In this document: positions 6,945 to 15,597 of the stretch, one piece after another | Position numbering within the stretch: position 1 is the first letter of the stretch | Layout: each line of letters begins with the position of its first letter | From: Pseudomonadota bacterium | Lineage (GTDB): Bacteria; Myxococcota_A; Polyangia; Polyangiales; Polyangiaceae | Length of the DNA stretch: 21,185 bases | Direction of reading: 5' to 3' | NCBI GenBank assembly: GCA_023432025.1 | Contig: JAEYVE010000301.1 | Location: 1 to 21,185, forward strand | Translations under genes and position numbers: made by a program | Notes under the pieces: model-generated | Databases searched by the model: none | The model's input: only the letters and a program-made list of their open reading frames with translations | Told to the model about the DNA's origin: nothing

Positions 6945-7876
6945 ACGCTCGCTCCGGCTCGACCCGAGCCTCTTCCGTTTCCACTACTTTCGCTACCGGG
7001 CGTTCTCGGCGGAAGTGAAGGGTGCAGCTCCCCGAGCGCCGTCGCCAGCGCATGCGTATGCGCCTCGGTGGTGCCGGCGCCGCCGCCCACGATGCGCGCG
7101 CCTGCGTCCGTGAGCTCCAGAGAGCGGCTGACCCAACCCGCCACGAGCGGCTCCGGGAAACCGCGCAAGGCCTCCGGCCCCGCGGCGAGGAGCACGCCGG
7201 GCACGACCGCCACCCCGGAGTCCGCCACGCGACGCACGCGCTCCAAACCCTGCTCGATGGAGGCAACCTCGAAGAGCACGGCCTCCGCGCCGGCTTGGCA
7301 CAAGGCATCCAAGAGTTCCTCGAGGCGGCGCTCCGACGACATTTCCAAATCCACGACGGCCCACGTCGGCATGTTGACCTCGCACGCGGCGACCACCGCA
7401 AAGGTGAGCTCCACGGCGTTACCCAGACCGCGCACGACGATGAGCTCGGGCCCGGCCACGCTGATACGCATCGCGTGCTCCCGAGTTTCGGCCTCGAAGC
7501 GACGACGATCGATCGCCGTCACCAAGTCCGAACCCAAGACGCCCGCCACCGCCACCGGCTTGGGGGCGGCTGCCGCGGCCTCGAACGCCAGCTCCACGGC
7601 CTGGCCGGTGAGCAGCGCGGAGCGGTGCTCCATGCCCACCTCCGCGAGCGCGCGCGGGGTAGTGTCCGCCGTCAAGGCGGAGAGCACGTCCACCCGCTGC
7701 GTTGCCTCGCTGACGTGGTGGTCCCGCACGGTGTCCGGACTCTTGCGCAAGGCGGCGCCGAGCGCCCCGGGACAGTCCAAATCCACACCGAGCGCGCGCA
7801 GCGAGGCTCCCGAGTCCGCGTCGACGACGAGTGGGCGCCCCGTAGTGAGCCGCGAACGAAGTTTTGCGTACGACAT
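6941..7876 (-). CDS. Homocysteine S-methyltransferase-like protein lacking zinc cysteines
   Basis: The 311-residue product has the layout of the homocysteine S-methyltransferase (Pfam S-methyl_trans) barrel: an N-terminal VVDADSGASLRALG in place of the usual LDGGMGTEL, and a C-terminal IVGGGAGTTEAH at 262-273. Active enzymes hold zinc with three cysteines, one in a G-x-N-C strand end and two in GGCCGTT. Here the second motif reads GGGAGTT, and the likely position of the first reads GWVS, so all three seem lost. Methyl transfer through zinc-bound homocysteine is therefore unlikely. It may bind a thiol or be a structural relative. The start ATG at 7876 has AAGGA 6 nt upstream. The last ~30 residues are a Gly/Ser/Arg-rich tail. 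It is coupled to gshA by a 4-nt overlap. No gene is seen in the 257 bp upstream of it. Confidence 0.75.
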   Translation of the reverse strand: MSYAKLRSRLTTGRPLVVDADSGASLRALGVDLDCPGALGAALRKSPDTVRDHHVSEATQRVDVLSALTADTTPRALAEVGMEHRSALLTGQAVELAFEAAAAAPKPVAVAGVLGSDLVTAIDRRRFEAETREHAMRISVAGPELIVVRGLGNAVELTFAVVAACEVNMPTWAVVDLEMSSERRLEELLDALCQAGAEAVLFEVASIEQGLERVRRVADSGVAVVPGVLLAAGPEALRGFPEPLVAGWVSRSLELTDAGARIVGGGAGTTEAHTHALATALGELHPSLPPRTPGSESSGNGRGSGRAGASV

Positions 7877-8133
7877 TCAAGTCCTTGGGGCGAGCCGAGT
7901 AACGCGCGGCCACGCCGGTCGCCCAGAGCAAATAGAGCGCCGATCGGTGACCAAGTCACGGCTGCCGCGAAGTTTGGCCGGGCCCACCGCGCCCGACATG
8001 AAAAGACCGCGGCGGCGCGCGGAGCGCGCTCGGAGGAACCCGCGGGCCCGGAATCTCCCGTCACTGGGCTCGATCCCCCGAAAGCCGCGCGTCGACGGTA
8101 CGCGAGCTGGGCTCTGTCCCCTAGCTCTCCCGT

Positions 8134-9459
8134 TCAGATCCAGCGCGTGACATGCCAATTTTTCTTGCCGCGCCGCAGGAGCGCGACGTGGCCGTGAAGG
8201 AGCGCGTCTCGCGTCAGACGGAAGCTGGCATCGACGCGCTCGCCGTTGAGGGCCACCGCGCCGTTGCCCAAGTGTTCTCGAGCCTCCCGCTTGCTCTTGA
8301 CCGCGCCCGCTTCGACCAAGAGCTCGGCGATATCCTTGCCCTCGCCCTCGAGCTCCGCGAGCGAGTGCGTCGTGGATGGTGCGCTCGCGAACGCGTCGTC
8401 CAGCACCGCCGCGGACAGTCCTCGCACCTGACCGGAAAACAACGCCTCCGTAGCGGCGCGCGCTTCGGCCAGCCCCTCTTCGCCGTGAAGGAGCGAGGTC
8501 AGCTCCTCGGCCAAAGCGCGTTGTCCGAGGCGTTGTCCGGGGTCCTTGGCGTGCTCGTCGAGGAGCGCTTCGATTTCCTGACGCGACTTGAACGAAAACA
8601 CCTTCAAAAAGCGCCCCAGATCCGCGTCCGCCGCGTTGATCCAGAACTGGTAGAAGGCGTACGGGCTCGTGTACTTGCGCGTGAGCCACACGGCGCCGCT
8701 CTCGGTCTTACCGAACTTGCCGCCGTCGGCCTTGGTCAAGAGCGGCGCGGTGAGGCCGTACACCTCCGTCCGCTCCGTGCGCCGTGTCAGATCCACACCG
8801 GCGACGATGTTGCCCCACTGATCCGAGCCGCCCACCTGAACGGTGACGCCACGCGTGCGGTGCAGGTACTGAAAGTCGTACGCCTGCAAGATCATGTAGC
8901 TGAACTCGGTGTAGCTGATGCCTTGCTCGCGGCTCTCGAGCCGCGTTCGCACCGAGTCCTTCTGGATCATCATGTTGACGGCGAAGTGCTTGCCGACGTC
9001 GCGCAGCACCTCGACGAAGCTGAGCTTGGCGAGCCAGTCCGCGTTGTTGACGATGACGGCCGCCGAGTCCCCGTCGAAGCGCAGGAGCCGCTCGAAGATG
9101 GGCCGTTGACCGGCCACGTTCGCTTCGATTTGCGCCGCGTCCAAGAGCTGCCGCTCCGAGTCCTTGCCGGATGGATCCCCAATCATCCCCGTGCCGCCGC
9201 CCATGACGACGACGGGCCGATGGCCCATTTCCTGGAAGCGTTTGAGCAGACAAATGCCCACCAGGTTGCCGATGGTGAGCGAGTCCCGCGTGGGGTCGAA
9301 GCCGCAGTAAACGAGCTGCGGAGCGCGCAAGTGGTCGTGGAGCCCTTGCAGATTGGTGGTTTGGTGAACCAAGCCGCGCCACTCGAGCTCGTCGAGCACG
9401 TGCCCCCCAGCCTGGCTCGCGCCCGACGTCGTGGAGCTTCCGCCTTCGGAAGAAGTCAT
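8134..9459 (-). CDS. tyrS: Tyrosyl-tRNA synthetase
   Basis: It charges tRNA-Tyr with tyrosine in the cytosol and is a class I enzyme. The Rossmann-fold catalytic domain contains YCGFDPTRDSLTIGNLVG (50-67), where the HIGH motif is TIGN, and QVGGSDQWGNI (208-218). The KMSKS motif appears as KFGKT (248-252). A C-terminal S4 RNA-binding domain (about 375-440) contains VKSKREAREHL and GAVALNGERV. Length is 441 residues against about 420 for the family. The excess is a Ser/Gly-rich stretch of ~20 residues at the start, so initiation at the in-frame GTG at 9399, just before LDELEWRGL, is a real alternative. Neither start has a textbook ribosome binding site. It lies 67 nt downstream of the DUF5666-like gene and may be read from the same transcript. 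Confidence 0.95.
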   Translation of the reverse strand: MTSSEGGSSTTSGASQAGGHVLDELEWRGLVHQTTNLQGLHDHLRAPQLVYCGFDPTRDSLTIGNLVGICLLKRFQEMGHRPVVVMGGGTGMIGDPSGKDSERQLLDAAQIEANVAGQRPIFERLLRFDGDSAAVIVNNADWLAKLSFVEVLRDVGKHFAVNMMIQKDSVRTRLESREQGISYTEFSYMILQAYDFQYLHRTRGVTVQVGGSDQWGNIVAGVDLTRRTERTEVYGLTAPLLTKADGGKFGKTESGAVWLTRKYTSPYAFYQFWINAADADLGRFLKVFSFKSRQEIEALLDEHAKDPGQRLGQRALAEELTSLLHGEEGLAEARAATEALFSGQVRGLSAAVLDDAFASAPSTTHSLAELEGEGKDIAELLVEAGAVKSKREAREHLGNGAVALNGERVDASFRLTRDALLHGHVALLRRGKKNWHVTRWI

Positions 9460-9526
9460 GCGGCGGCGACCATAGCGCCAGGCGACGCCGTGAGAAATCC
9501 GCGATTGAGCGCGCCGCCGCGTGCCA

Positions 9527-9841
9527 TCACCTCGGGCCGACGCGCAGGTCCACCTCGCGCGCCAATACCCCGCCGTCCGGAGCCTGACGGCCCTCGACCT
9601 CCACGCGGCCACCGTTCTTCACGTCCGCGCAGCTACCATCGTCGAACTCCGTTCTCGCGTCGGTGGACACCGCCAAGGCGCCCACGCGGAACCGCAAGTT
9701 GGGACAGCCCCCCGACAGCCCTTCCACCGAACCGGAAACCTCGATTTCGCCTTCGTCCGCCGCTTGCGCTCCGCTGTGCGAAAGTGCGCCCAGCGAGCAC
9801 GCCGCCCCGAACGACAAGGCCAGGATTGTACGCCCTCTCAT
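9527..9841 (-). CDS. Small secreted DUF5666-like protein
   Basis: A 104-residue product starts with a signal peptide (MRGRTILALSFGAACSLGA, likely cut after SGAQA near residue 27). A lipoprotein reading at Cys15 is possible but the lipobox is poor. The mature ~77 residues look like one small beta-domain of the DUF5666 type: EVSGSVEGLSGGCPNLRFRV, then TEFDDGSCADVKNGGRVEVEG, then LAREVDLRV. Two cysteines (GGC and GSC) could form a disulfide. The function of this domain is unknown. It is 54 nt downstream of the large VWA gene and probably in its operon. The ribosome binding site is weak. Confidence 0.75.
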   Translation of the reverse strand: MRGRTILALSFGAACSLGALSHSGAQAADEGEIEVSGSVEGLSGGCPNLRFRVGALAVSTDARTEFDDGSCADVKNGGRVEVEGRQAPDGGVLAREVDLRVGPR

Positions 9842-9895
9842 GACTTACGAGTGAAGCACCACGCCCCGCGCTCGCAACTCTTCCGGCGCCCCGGC

Positions 9896-12664
9896 TCAGG
9901 TGGGGGAGCCCGCGCTCGCGCGCCGAAACGAACGATCGAACAGCCGCACGCGGCGCACCAGGAGATCCAACACGAACACCACGAGCGCCGCCAAGAGCAG
10001 GCCATTCTGGCGCGGTCGGGTGCGCTCGATGCTGCGCCCTTCGGGATCGAACACCTGACGAGGCTCCGGATCCACGCGGCCGCCGCCAGCGCGGGCGATG
10101 CCCTCGAGCAGCGCCACGTTCGGCTCGACCGTCGCGTACTCGCGCGGATACGGCAAAGACGCGTGACCGTGGCTCACGCCGACGGGGCGCAGCACGCCGT
10201 CCGCTTCCCGGCGCTGGTGGCGCGCCTCGAGCACGAAGCTGCCGAAGCCCGGCGCGCGCACGCGCGCCTCGTAGAGCCCGGGCGCCGTGAGGCGGAACGG
10301 CACGTCGCGCGGCGCCTCGCGCTTGGCCGATGCGCCACGAGCCGCCCCGCGCCGGACCAACAACGTCGACTCGAAGCCGCTATCGAAGCGCTCATCGTCC
10401 GTGAGCGCTTGCACACGCGCGACGATTTCGTCGTCCTCTACACGCACCTCCATCGGCAGCTCCCGGCGGCGCTCGCCGCGCATGTGCTCTCGGACGAGCT
10501 GCGCCCAGAAGCGCCCGAACTCCGGCCAACGCAGCCAATCCACGGCCCAGTTGTTCTTGATGTCGCTCGTCCAGGCGAGCGACCAGCCGAGACCGACGCG
10601 CCAACGCGCCAAAATGGGCTCCCCCCGATCGCTCGCGAGCAAGAGCTCGGCGGGCGGAGGTTTGAGCGCAGTCGACACGTAGCCGCGCAGGAGCGGCGCC
10701 GACTGAATGGAAATACCGCGCAAAAAAGACGGGTTTCCAACGCGGCGCACCGGAAACCAATCCTCGACCACGGCCTCCTTGCTGATGAGCTCGGCCTCGC
10801 GGGTGAAGACGCGCGGCAGCGCGTTCGGATCCGGAACGGAGTGGTAGCGGCCGCCGCCTGCGTCCGCGATCATGCGGAGCAGCTCGTCGTTGACGCCGCT
10901 GCCGAGCCCCACCGTGGTCACGGTGACGGACTCGGCCAGCATGCTGGTGACGAGGTCGTAAATGCCGTCGCTGCGCGCGTTGCCGTCCGTCAGCAAAATG
11001 ACGTGCTTTTTGCGCGCTTCGACCGCGGAAATGTCCTGGTACGCCATGTCCAGGCTGGAGAAGATTTCCGTGCCGCCGCCGGGTTGGATGCGCAAAATGT
11101 CGTTCTGAATGCGGCTCCGGTAGCGGGCCGGCTGCATTTTCACGTAGCGCGTGGGCTGTGAGTCGAAGGCAATCACCTCGATCAAGTCGTCGCTCTGCAG
11201 CGTGCTGGCGGTAGCCGCACAAGCTTGCTTGGCCATTTCCATGGGCAGCCCCGTCATCGAGCCCGAGCGGTCGATGACGAGCGCCATGGCGACGCCCGGC
11301 ACTTCCCGTCGCTTTTCGGACTCCATGCGCACTGGCAGGAGCCGCTCGAGCTCCGACCCTTGCCACCCACCGAGCGCGTAACCCGACGTGCCGCCCGCAA
11401 AGAGAAAGCCTCCGCCCACGTCCCGCACGTAGCGCTCGATGAGTCCGTCCGCAGAGGTCCCGAGGCGCTCGCGCGGCACGTCCGAGACGATGACGAAGGC
11501 GAAGCGCTCGAGCTCCGCCACGCTGCCGGGAAAAGAGGCGGGAGAGCGCACGTCCACGTCCAGCTGCTGCGCGCCCAGCGCGCTGGCGAGGTACGTGGCG
11601 CCGCCGGATTGACCTTCCACCAAGAGCACGGCCGGGCGCCCGGGCACGTCCACGCTCACCGCCGCGCGGTTGTTGTCGGCGAAGGCGTCGGGGCCCTCCG
11701 GCGCGATTTCGAGCGAATACGTCACCTCGCCGCCCACGCGCGCGACGCTGCGAAAGCGCACCACCTCGTCTCCTTTCGGCACGTCGATGGTGCGCGTGCC
11801 GTCCAGCCCGTTCAGCGTTTCGCCCTGATAAAGCGAAAGGCGCGCCTTCACGGGCCGCGTCGCGTGCAGCCGCGCGGTGACCTCGAACGGCTCGCCCACC
11901 GTCACCTTGGGCGGCACCTCGAGCGCGGTCACGGCCACGTCCGGCGGGGGCGGCTCACGCATCGGCACCACGTCCACGAAAATGCCGCGCCCACGCGCCC
12001 GCGCCGCTTCGGCCAAGGCGCTGCCGCGCGTCTCCGCGCCGTCGGACAACAGCACCACCCGCGGCAAGCACCCCGCGCCCAGCGCCGCATACGCGTGCTC
12101 GAGCCCGCCGCGCAAATCCGTCCCCGCGCCGCCTTCGGCGTGACGCAGCTCGCGAGCCGGCGGCACTTCTGGTCCGCCTTCGCGAGACGCGTCTTGGAGC
12201 GGCGCCTCGCGCGCGCGTTCGGCGAACGTTACCAGGCGCAGCTCGTCCTCGGCGCGCTTGGCCGCGAGCAGGCGCACCACGTGCTCTCTCTGCGCTTCGA
12301 GCGAGGCGTCCGAGATGGAGTGACTGACGTCGACGAGCGCGACCGCGCACACGCGGTCCACGCGCTCCGCGCGCACGACGCGACCCAACCCCAGCGCGAG
12401 CAGCGCGAGAAAGACGAGTCGGAGGAGCCACGACAAAACCTTCTGTTGCCACGGGAGATCCGCGAGCGAGCGCCCCAGTACCCAAAGCAAGAGCGGCGCC
12501 GTCAGGAGCACGCCGAGCCACTTCGGCTCGAGCAGCCGCATCACGCCTTCCGACGTCTGCCACTCGAACGGAGCCGCGCGCCAAACGAAGCGCACGTAGA
12601 CGAAGGTGAGGCCCACGGCGAGGCCCAGCAAAATCAGGGCCCAAGCTATGCGTCGGCGCGTCAC
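9896..12664 (-). CDS. Membrane protein with two VWA domains and an amidotransferase-like fold
   Basis: This 922-residue inner-membrane protein has N-terminal membrane segments near 7-25, 50-70 and 75-96. A first von Willebrand A domain follows, with MIDAS-type DVSHS at 112-116, GTDL near 182 and LLSDG near 208. Beta-rich regions and a glutamine-amidotransferase-like segment (about 343-440) precede a second VWA domain with a complete MIDAS (DRSGS 465-469, GGGTE near 530-534, LLTDG near 557-561). A last membrane segment lies at about 888-906. MIDAS sites bind a divalent metal and mediate protein contacts. The GTG at 12664 is chosen over an ATG at 12742: it overlaps the preceding TGA as GTGA, has AAGGTGG upstream and opens directly into the membrane anchor. 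It is the fifth gene of the MoxR operon. Confidence 0.88.
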   Translation of the reverse strand: MTRRRIAWALILLGLAVGLTFVYVRFVWRAAPFEWQTSEGVMRLLEPKWLGVLLTAPLLLWVLGRSLADLPWQQKVLSWLLRLVFLALLALGLGRVVRAERVDRVCAVALVDVSHSISDASLEAQREHVVRLLAAKRAEDELRLVTFAERAREAPLQDASREGGPEVPPARELRHAEGGAGTDLRGGLEHAYAALGAGCLPRVVLLSDGAETRGSALAEAARARGRGIFVDVVPMREPPPPDVAVTALEVPPKVTVGEPFEVTARLHATRPVKARLSLYQGETLNGLDGTRTIDVPKGDEVVRFRSVARVGGEVTYSLEIAPEGPDAFADNNRAAVSVDVPGRPAVLLVEGQSGGATYLASALGAQQLDVDVRSPASFPGSVAELERFAFVIVSDVPRERLGTSADGLIERYVRDVGGGFLFAGGTSGYALGGWQGSELERLLPVRMESEKRREVPGVAMALVIDRSGSMTGLPMEMAKQACAATASTLQSDDLIEVIAFDSQPTRYVKMQPARYRSRIQNDILRIQPGGGTEIFSSLDMAYQDISAVEARKKHVILLTDGNARSDGIYDLVTSMLAESVTVTTVGLGSGVNDELLRMIADAGGGRYHSVPDPNALPRVFTREAELISKEAVVEDWFPVRRVGNPSFLRGISIQSAPLLRGYVSTALKPPPAELLLASDRGEPILARWRVGLGWSLAWTSDIKNNWAVDWLRWPEFGRFWAQLVREHMRGERRRELPMEVRVEDDEIVARVQALTDDERFDSGFESTLLVRRGAARGASAKREAPRDVPFRLTAPGLYEARVRAPGFGSFVLEARHQRREADGVLRPVGVSHGHASLPYPREYATVEPNVALLEGIARAGGGRVDPEPRQVFDPEGRSIERTRPRQNGLLLAALVVFVLDLLVRRVRLFDRSFRRASAGSPT

Positions 12665-14586
12665 ACCGTCCACCTTCGGTGATAGGTCACCCACTCGACG
12701 AGCGAGACGACGAGCACCCCCAGGACGAGCAGCACCCACCACTCGCGACGCGTGCCGAGCGCCAGCTCGGGGCCGCTCCCGGCGTGGATGCTCGCGGACA
12801 ACTCACGCCGAGGCTCGATGAACACCTCGCTCGCGTCAGAAAGGCTCGCAGCGAACCGCAGCGGCGGCTCGACGCCCTCCACGTCGTAAAAACCCGCGCG
12901 CTCCCCGAAGAGAACGGCGCTTCCTTCCTCGACGGGCGCCGGTGTTTTCCCGCCGTCCGGAGTGCGCACCCAGAGGGGCCCCGCGCCCACGCGGCGCGCC
13001 GCGAGCGGAACGCGCCAAACCGAGCCCGTACGAAACGCGGAGATCTCCTCCGTGCTCTCGCTCGTGAACGCGTCGATCACGTTCAGCACGAAGAGCGGGA
13101 ACCCGATGCGCAGCACCAGATCGCTGCGCCTTGGATCGAACCCGAGCGCGATGAAGCGCCCTTCCGGCCGCGTTCCAGAGACCAAGATGGGCCTCTTTTC
13201 GCCGCGCTCGCTCACGCTGACGCCGAGCACGCGGTCGCCCTTTTCCGGGCGCAAAGCGTGCCCCGAGAGCACCTGGATGTCGGCCATCGCCATCCAGCGC
13301 AAAATGGGGCTCTTTTCGTCCCACTCGTCGAAGCCGAACATGTCGAGCGCGGCGCCACTTTGCACGGGCACGTGACGCGCGTCGGGGCCCGTAGTCGGGG
13401 GGCCGAGGTACAGCGCGGCGCCCGTGCGCGGGACGCGCGCGGGCGCGACGCCGTCGAAGATGGTCACGTCGAAGTCACCTTCCGGCGGGTACTCACGTGG
13501 CTCGATTTGACGAACGCTGAGGTACTCGTCCAAGAGCACCGCCGCCTCGAGGTAGGCGTTCCCCGAGCTCACCACGAGCACCCGCGCGCGCCGTCGCTCG
13601 GGCAGCGTCGCGAACGCACGATTGTCGGCGGGGAGCGCGTCCGGCGCGCCTCCCACGACCTCGATGCGCGCCTCCAGATCGCGGCGTGCCCCAGCCAAGT
13701 TCGGGTAAAAGCGACGGAGCTGCTCGTTCGCCCCCAGCGTGAGGCGCGTCATTTCGACGATGTTGCCGTCGCCGTACAGGGACAGCTCGACCGTGGCCGG
13801 CTCCGCGCTCGCATTCGTGAGCTCGAGCAGCGCCTCGTAGCGCGACTTGTCGAGCGGATAGCGGCGCACGGAAAACTCCGAAATGGCGACGTTGCGCCCG
13901 CTCTTGCCGACCCCGACGAAGCTCACCCCCACACCCGCGCGCTCGAGCTGCGACAAAAGAGCGGCGCGCGCCGCGGGGTCTTCTGCCGGGAGCGCGCCGT
14001 CGCTCACCACGACGACCTCGGGCCGCGGCTGTCCGCGCAGCGCATCCAAAGAAAACGCCAGAGCGCGCTCGAAGTCCGCGCCGGTGTCGCTCGGCTCGAG
14101 CGAGTCCACCGCGGCGAGGAGCACGGCCGTGTCGTCGGTGAGCGTGGTGAGCGGCCGAGGCGTCGGGCCCATCGACACGATTTGCATGCGATCGACCGCG
14201 GAGAGGCGCTCTACGAGCTCACGCAGCGGCGCTTTGGCGGCGCCGAGGCGACTGGGGCGCTCGTCCGTCGCGCCCATGGAGGCGCTGGTGTCCACCAAAG
14301 CCACGAAGGTGCGCCCCTCGGTGCGGTGCCCCGCGGGACGAGGATCTCCCAGCGCGAGCACGAGCGCTCCGACGATGAGGAGCTGAAGCAAGAGCGACAG
14401 AAGGCGCTTCAGGCGAGAAAAGAGGGAGCTCGACTGACGCTCGGCCAACACCTCGCGCCAAAGCCGCGTAAACGGCACGGGCGCGGGCCTGCGCCGCAGC
14501 TTGAGCACGTAGAGCAGCGCGGTGACCGCGGCGAATGCGCCGAAGATGCCGAGCAACGTCCCGAGCGGCAGCCCCGCGAAGACCAT
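12661..14586 (-). CDS. BatA-like VWA membrane protein
   Basis: The 641-residue product matches the N-terminal BatA/aerotolerance-regulator pattern: membrane segment 7-28, then LKLRRRPAPVPFTRLW, then membrane segment 62-80. A VWA domain follows with MIDAS DTSAS at 99-103, DTGAD at 167-171 and VVSDG near 193-197. A long beta-rich and amidotransferase-like region spans about 330-440, and the C-terminal membrane segment is near 615-632. Proteins of this kind stay anchored in the inner membrane with the VWA domain exposed and work with MoxR ATPases. The start ATG shares one base with the TGA of the DUF58 gene (TGATG), so translation is coupled, and its own stop overlaps the next gene's start. The biological role (envelope assembly, stress tolerance) is inferred from related operons. 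Confidence 0.88.
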   Translation of the reverse strand: MVFAGLPLGTLLGIFGAFAAVTALLYVLKLRRRPAPVPFTRLWREVLAERQSSSLFSRLKRLLSLLLQLLIVGALVLALGDPRPAGHRTEGRTFVALVDTSASMGATDERPSRLGAAKAPLRELVERLSAVDRMQIVSMGPTPRPLTTLTDDTAVLLAAVDSLEPSDTGADFERALAFSLDALRGQPRPEVVVVSDGALPAEDPAARAALLSQLERAGVGVSFVGVGKSGRNVAISEFSVRRYPLDKSRYEALLELTNASAEPATVELSLYGDGNIVEMTRLTLGANEQLRRFYPNLAGARRDLEARIEVVGGAPDALPADNRAFATLPERRRARVLVVSSGNAYLEAAVLLDEYLSVRQIEPREYPPEGDFDVTIFDGVAPARVPRTGAALYLGPPTTGPDARHVPVQSGAALDMFGFDEWDEKSPILRWMAMADIQVLSGHALRPEKGDRVLGVSVSERGEKRPILVSGTRPEGRFIALGFDPRRSDLVLRIGFPLFVLNVIDAFTSESTEEISAFRTGSVWRVPLAARRVGAGPLWVRTPDGGKTPAPVEEGSAVLFGERAGFYDVEGVEPPLRFAASLSDASEVFIEPRRELSASIHAGSGPELALGTRREWWVLLVLGVLVVSLVEWVTYHRRWTV

Positions 14587-15572
14587 CAGCCGACCAAGCC
14601 TCCGCGCCGGAGCACGCGCAGCACGAGCTCGTCGAACGGCTCGTCGACGCTGGCCGCGACGTACGGGACCTGCCGCGAAGCGCAGAAGCGCTCGATACCC
14701 TGGAGGTACGCCTCGTAGCTCTTCGAGAGCTCACCGAGCACTCCTTTGGTGACGGTGACGTCGCGGTTTTCGCCCGACTCGCAGTCGACGATGCGCACGT
14801 CTCCGTGCAGCGGCGGATGGGCGTCCCGCGCGTCCACGAGGTGCACCACGTACGGCTCGAACTTGTTGAAGCGCAGCACGTTGATGCCGCCCTCGAAGCC
14901 CGCAGGGTCGTACAAGTCGCTGAGCAGGACGGCCACGCCGCGTCGCTTGTGCTGGGCAACGAAGGTTTTGGCGGCTTCGTACAGATTCGTTCGTCCGCCG
15001 GGCGACAGCCCGCCCAAGAAGCGAAACACCCTGAAAATGCGGGATTTGCCGCGTGTGGTGGGCATACGCGCCGAAAGCTCGTCCCGCGCGCCGACGATCG
15101 TGACGCGGTCGAGCCCCGAGAGCGCGACGTAAGCCAAGGCGGCCGCCACGCGGCGCGCCTGATCGAACTTTCGCTGGTCCCCGAAGCCCATGGACGCCGA
15201 GCAGTCGAGGATGAAGTAGATGCTCAGGTCCTCCTCTTCCTCGTAGAGGCGAATCAGGAGCTTGCCGAGGCGCTGGTATACGCCGAGGTCGAGGTGACGA
15301 ATGTCGTCCCCCGCCACGTACGTGCGATGGTCTGCGAACTCCACGCCGCTGCCGCGCTTCTTGCTGCGCCGGTCGGCGCGCTGTCGCCCCGCGGCGATGC
15401 GTCGACTGACGATGGCGAGGGACTCGAGGCGCTTCAAGAATTCGTCGTCGAACAGCTCCTGCTCCGCCCGAGAAGCGAGCCGCGCACGCGAGGCGCGCCG
15501 CTCGGCGGCTTCACCCGGCTTGCCTCCACGCCGAGCGTGCGCGCGCCCCAACAACGTGTCCCAAAAACTCAC
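14586..15572 (-). CDS. DUF58 family VWA-like protein
   Basis: The 328-residue product carries the DUF58 core GSGVEFADHRTYVAGDDIRH (75-94). A VWA-like fold follows, with MIDAS DCSAS at 123-127 and a LLSDLYD motif further on. No membrane segment is seen, so it is likely cytosolic and attached to the membrane through partners. DUF58 proteins are routine partners of MoxR ATPases, which are encoded here just upstream. The GTG at 15572 is preferred over the ATG at 15671, because that ATG lies inside moxR and because GAGGT is 5 nt before the GTG. The gap to the moxR stop is 25 nt. The usual IDW after GDDxR is HLDL here. Confidence 0.9.
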   Translation of the reverse strand: MSFWDTLLGRAHARRGGKPGEAAERRASRARLASRAEQELFDDEFLKRLESLAIVSRRIAAGRQRADRRSKKRGSGVEFADHRTYVAGDDIRHLDLGVYQRLGKLLIRLYEEEEDLSIYFILDCSASMGFGDQRKFDQARRVAAALAYVALSGLDRVTIVGARDELSARMPTTRGKSRIFRVFRFLGGLSPGGRTNLYEAAKTFVAQHKRRGVAVLLSDLYDPAGFEGGINVLRFNKFEPYVVHLVDARDAHPPLHGDVRIVDCESGENRDVTVTKGVLGELSKSYEAYLQGIERFCASRQVPYVAASVDEPFDELVLRVLRRGGLVG

Positions 15573-15597
15573 CGCGTACCTCTTCCGAAGAGCACCC

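Noticed and set aside
8076..8095. TCGATCC-like T-loop suggesting a tRNA in the 7877-8133 gap
   Set aside because: The flanking bases do not form the 5-bp T-stem and no acceptor or anticodon arm could be found.
12679..14718. 679-codon plus-strand open frame opposite the BatA-like gene
   Set aside because: The product is Arg/His/Glu-rich without domain features, while the minus frame has membrane segments and a full metal site. Similar long antisense frames at 8152-9843, 9521-11161 and 11225-12682 are rejected for the same reason.
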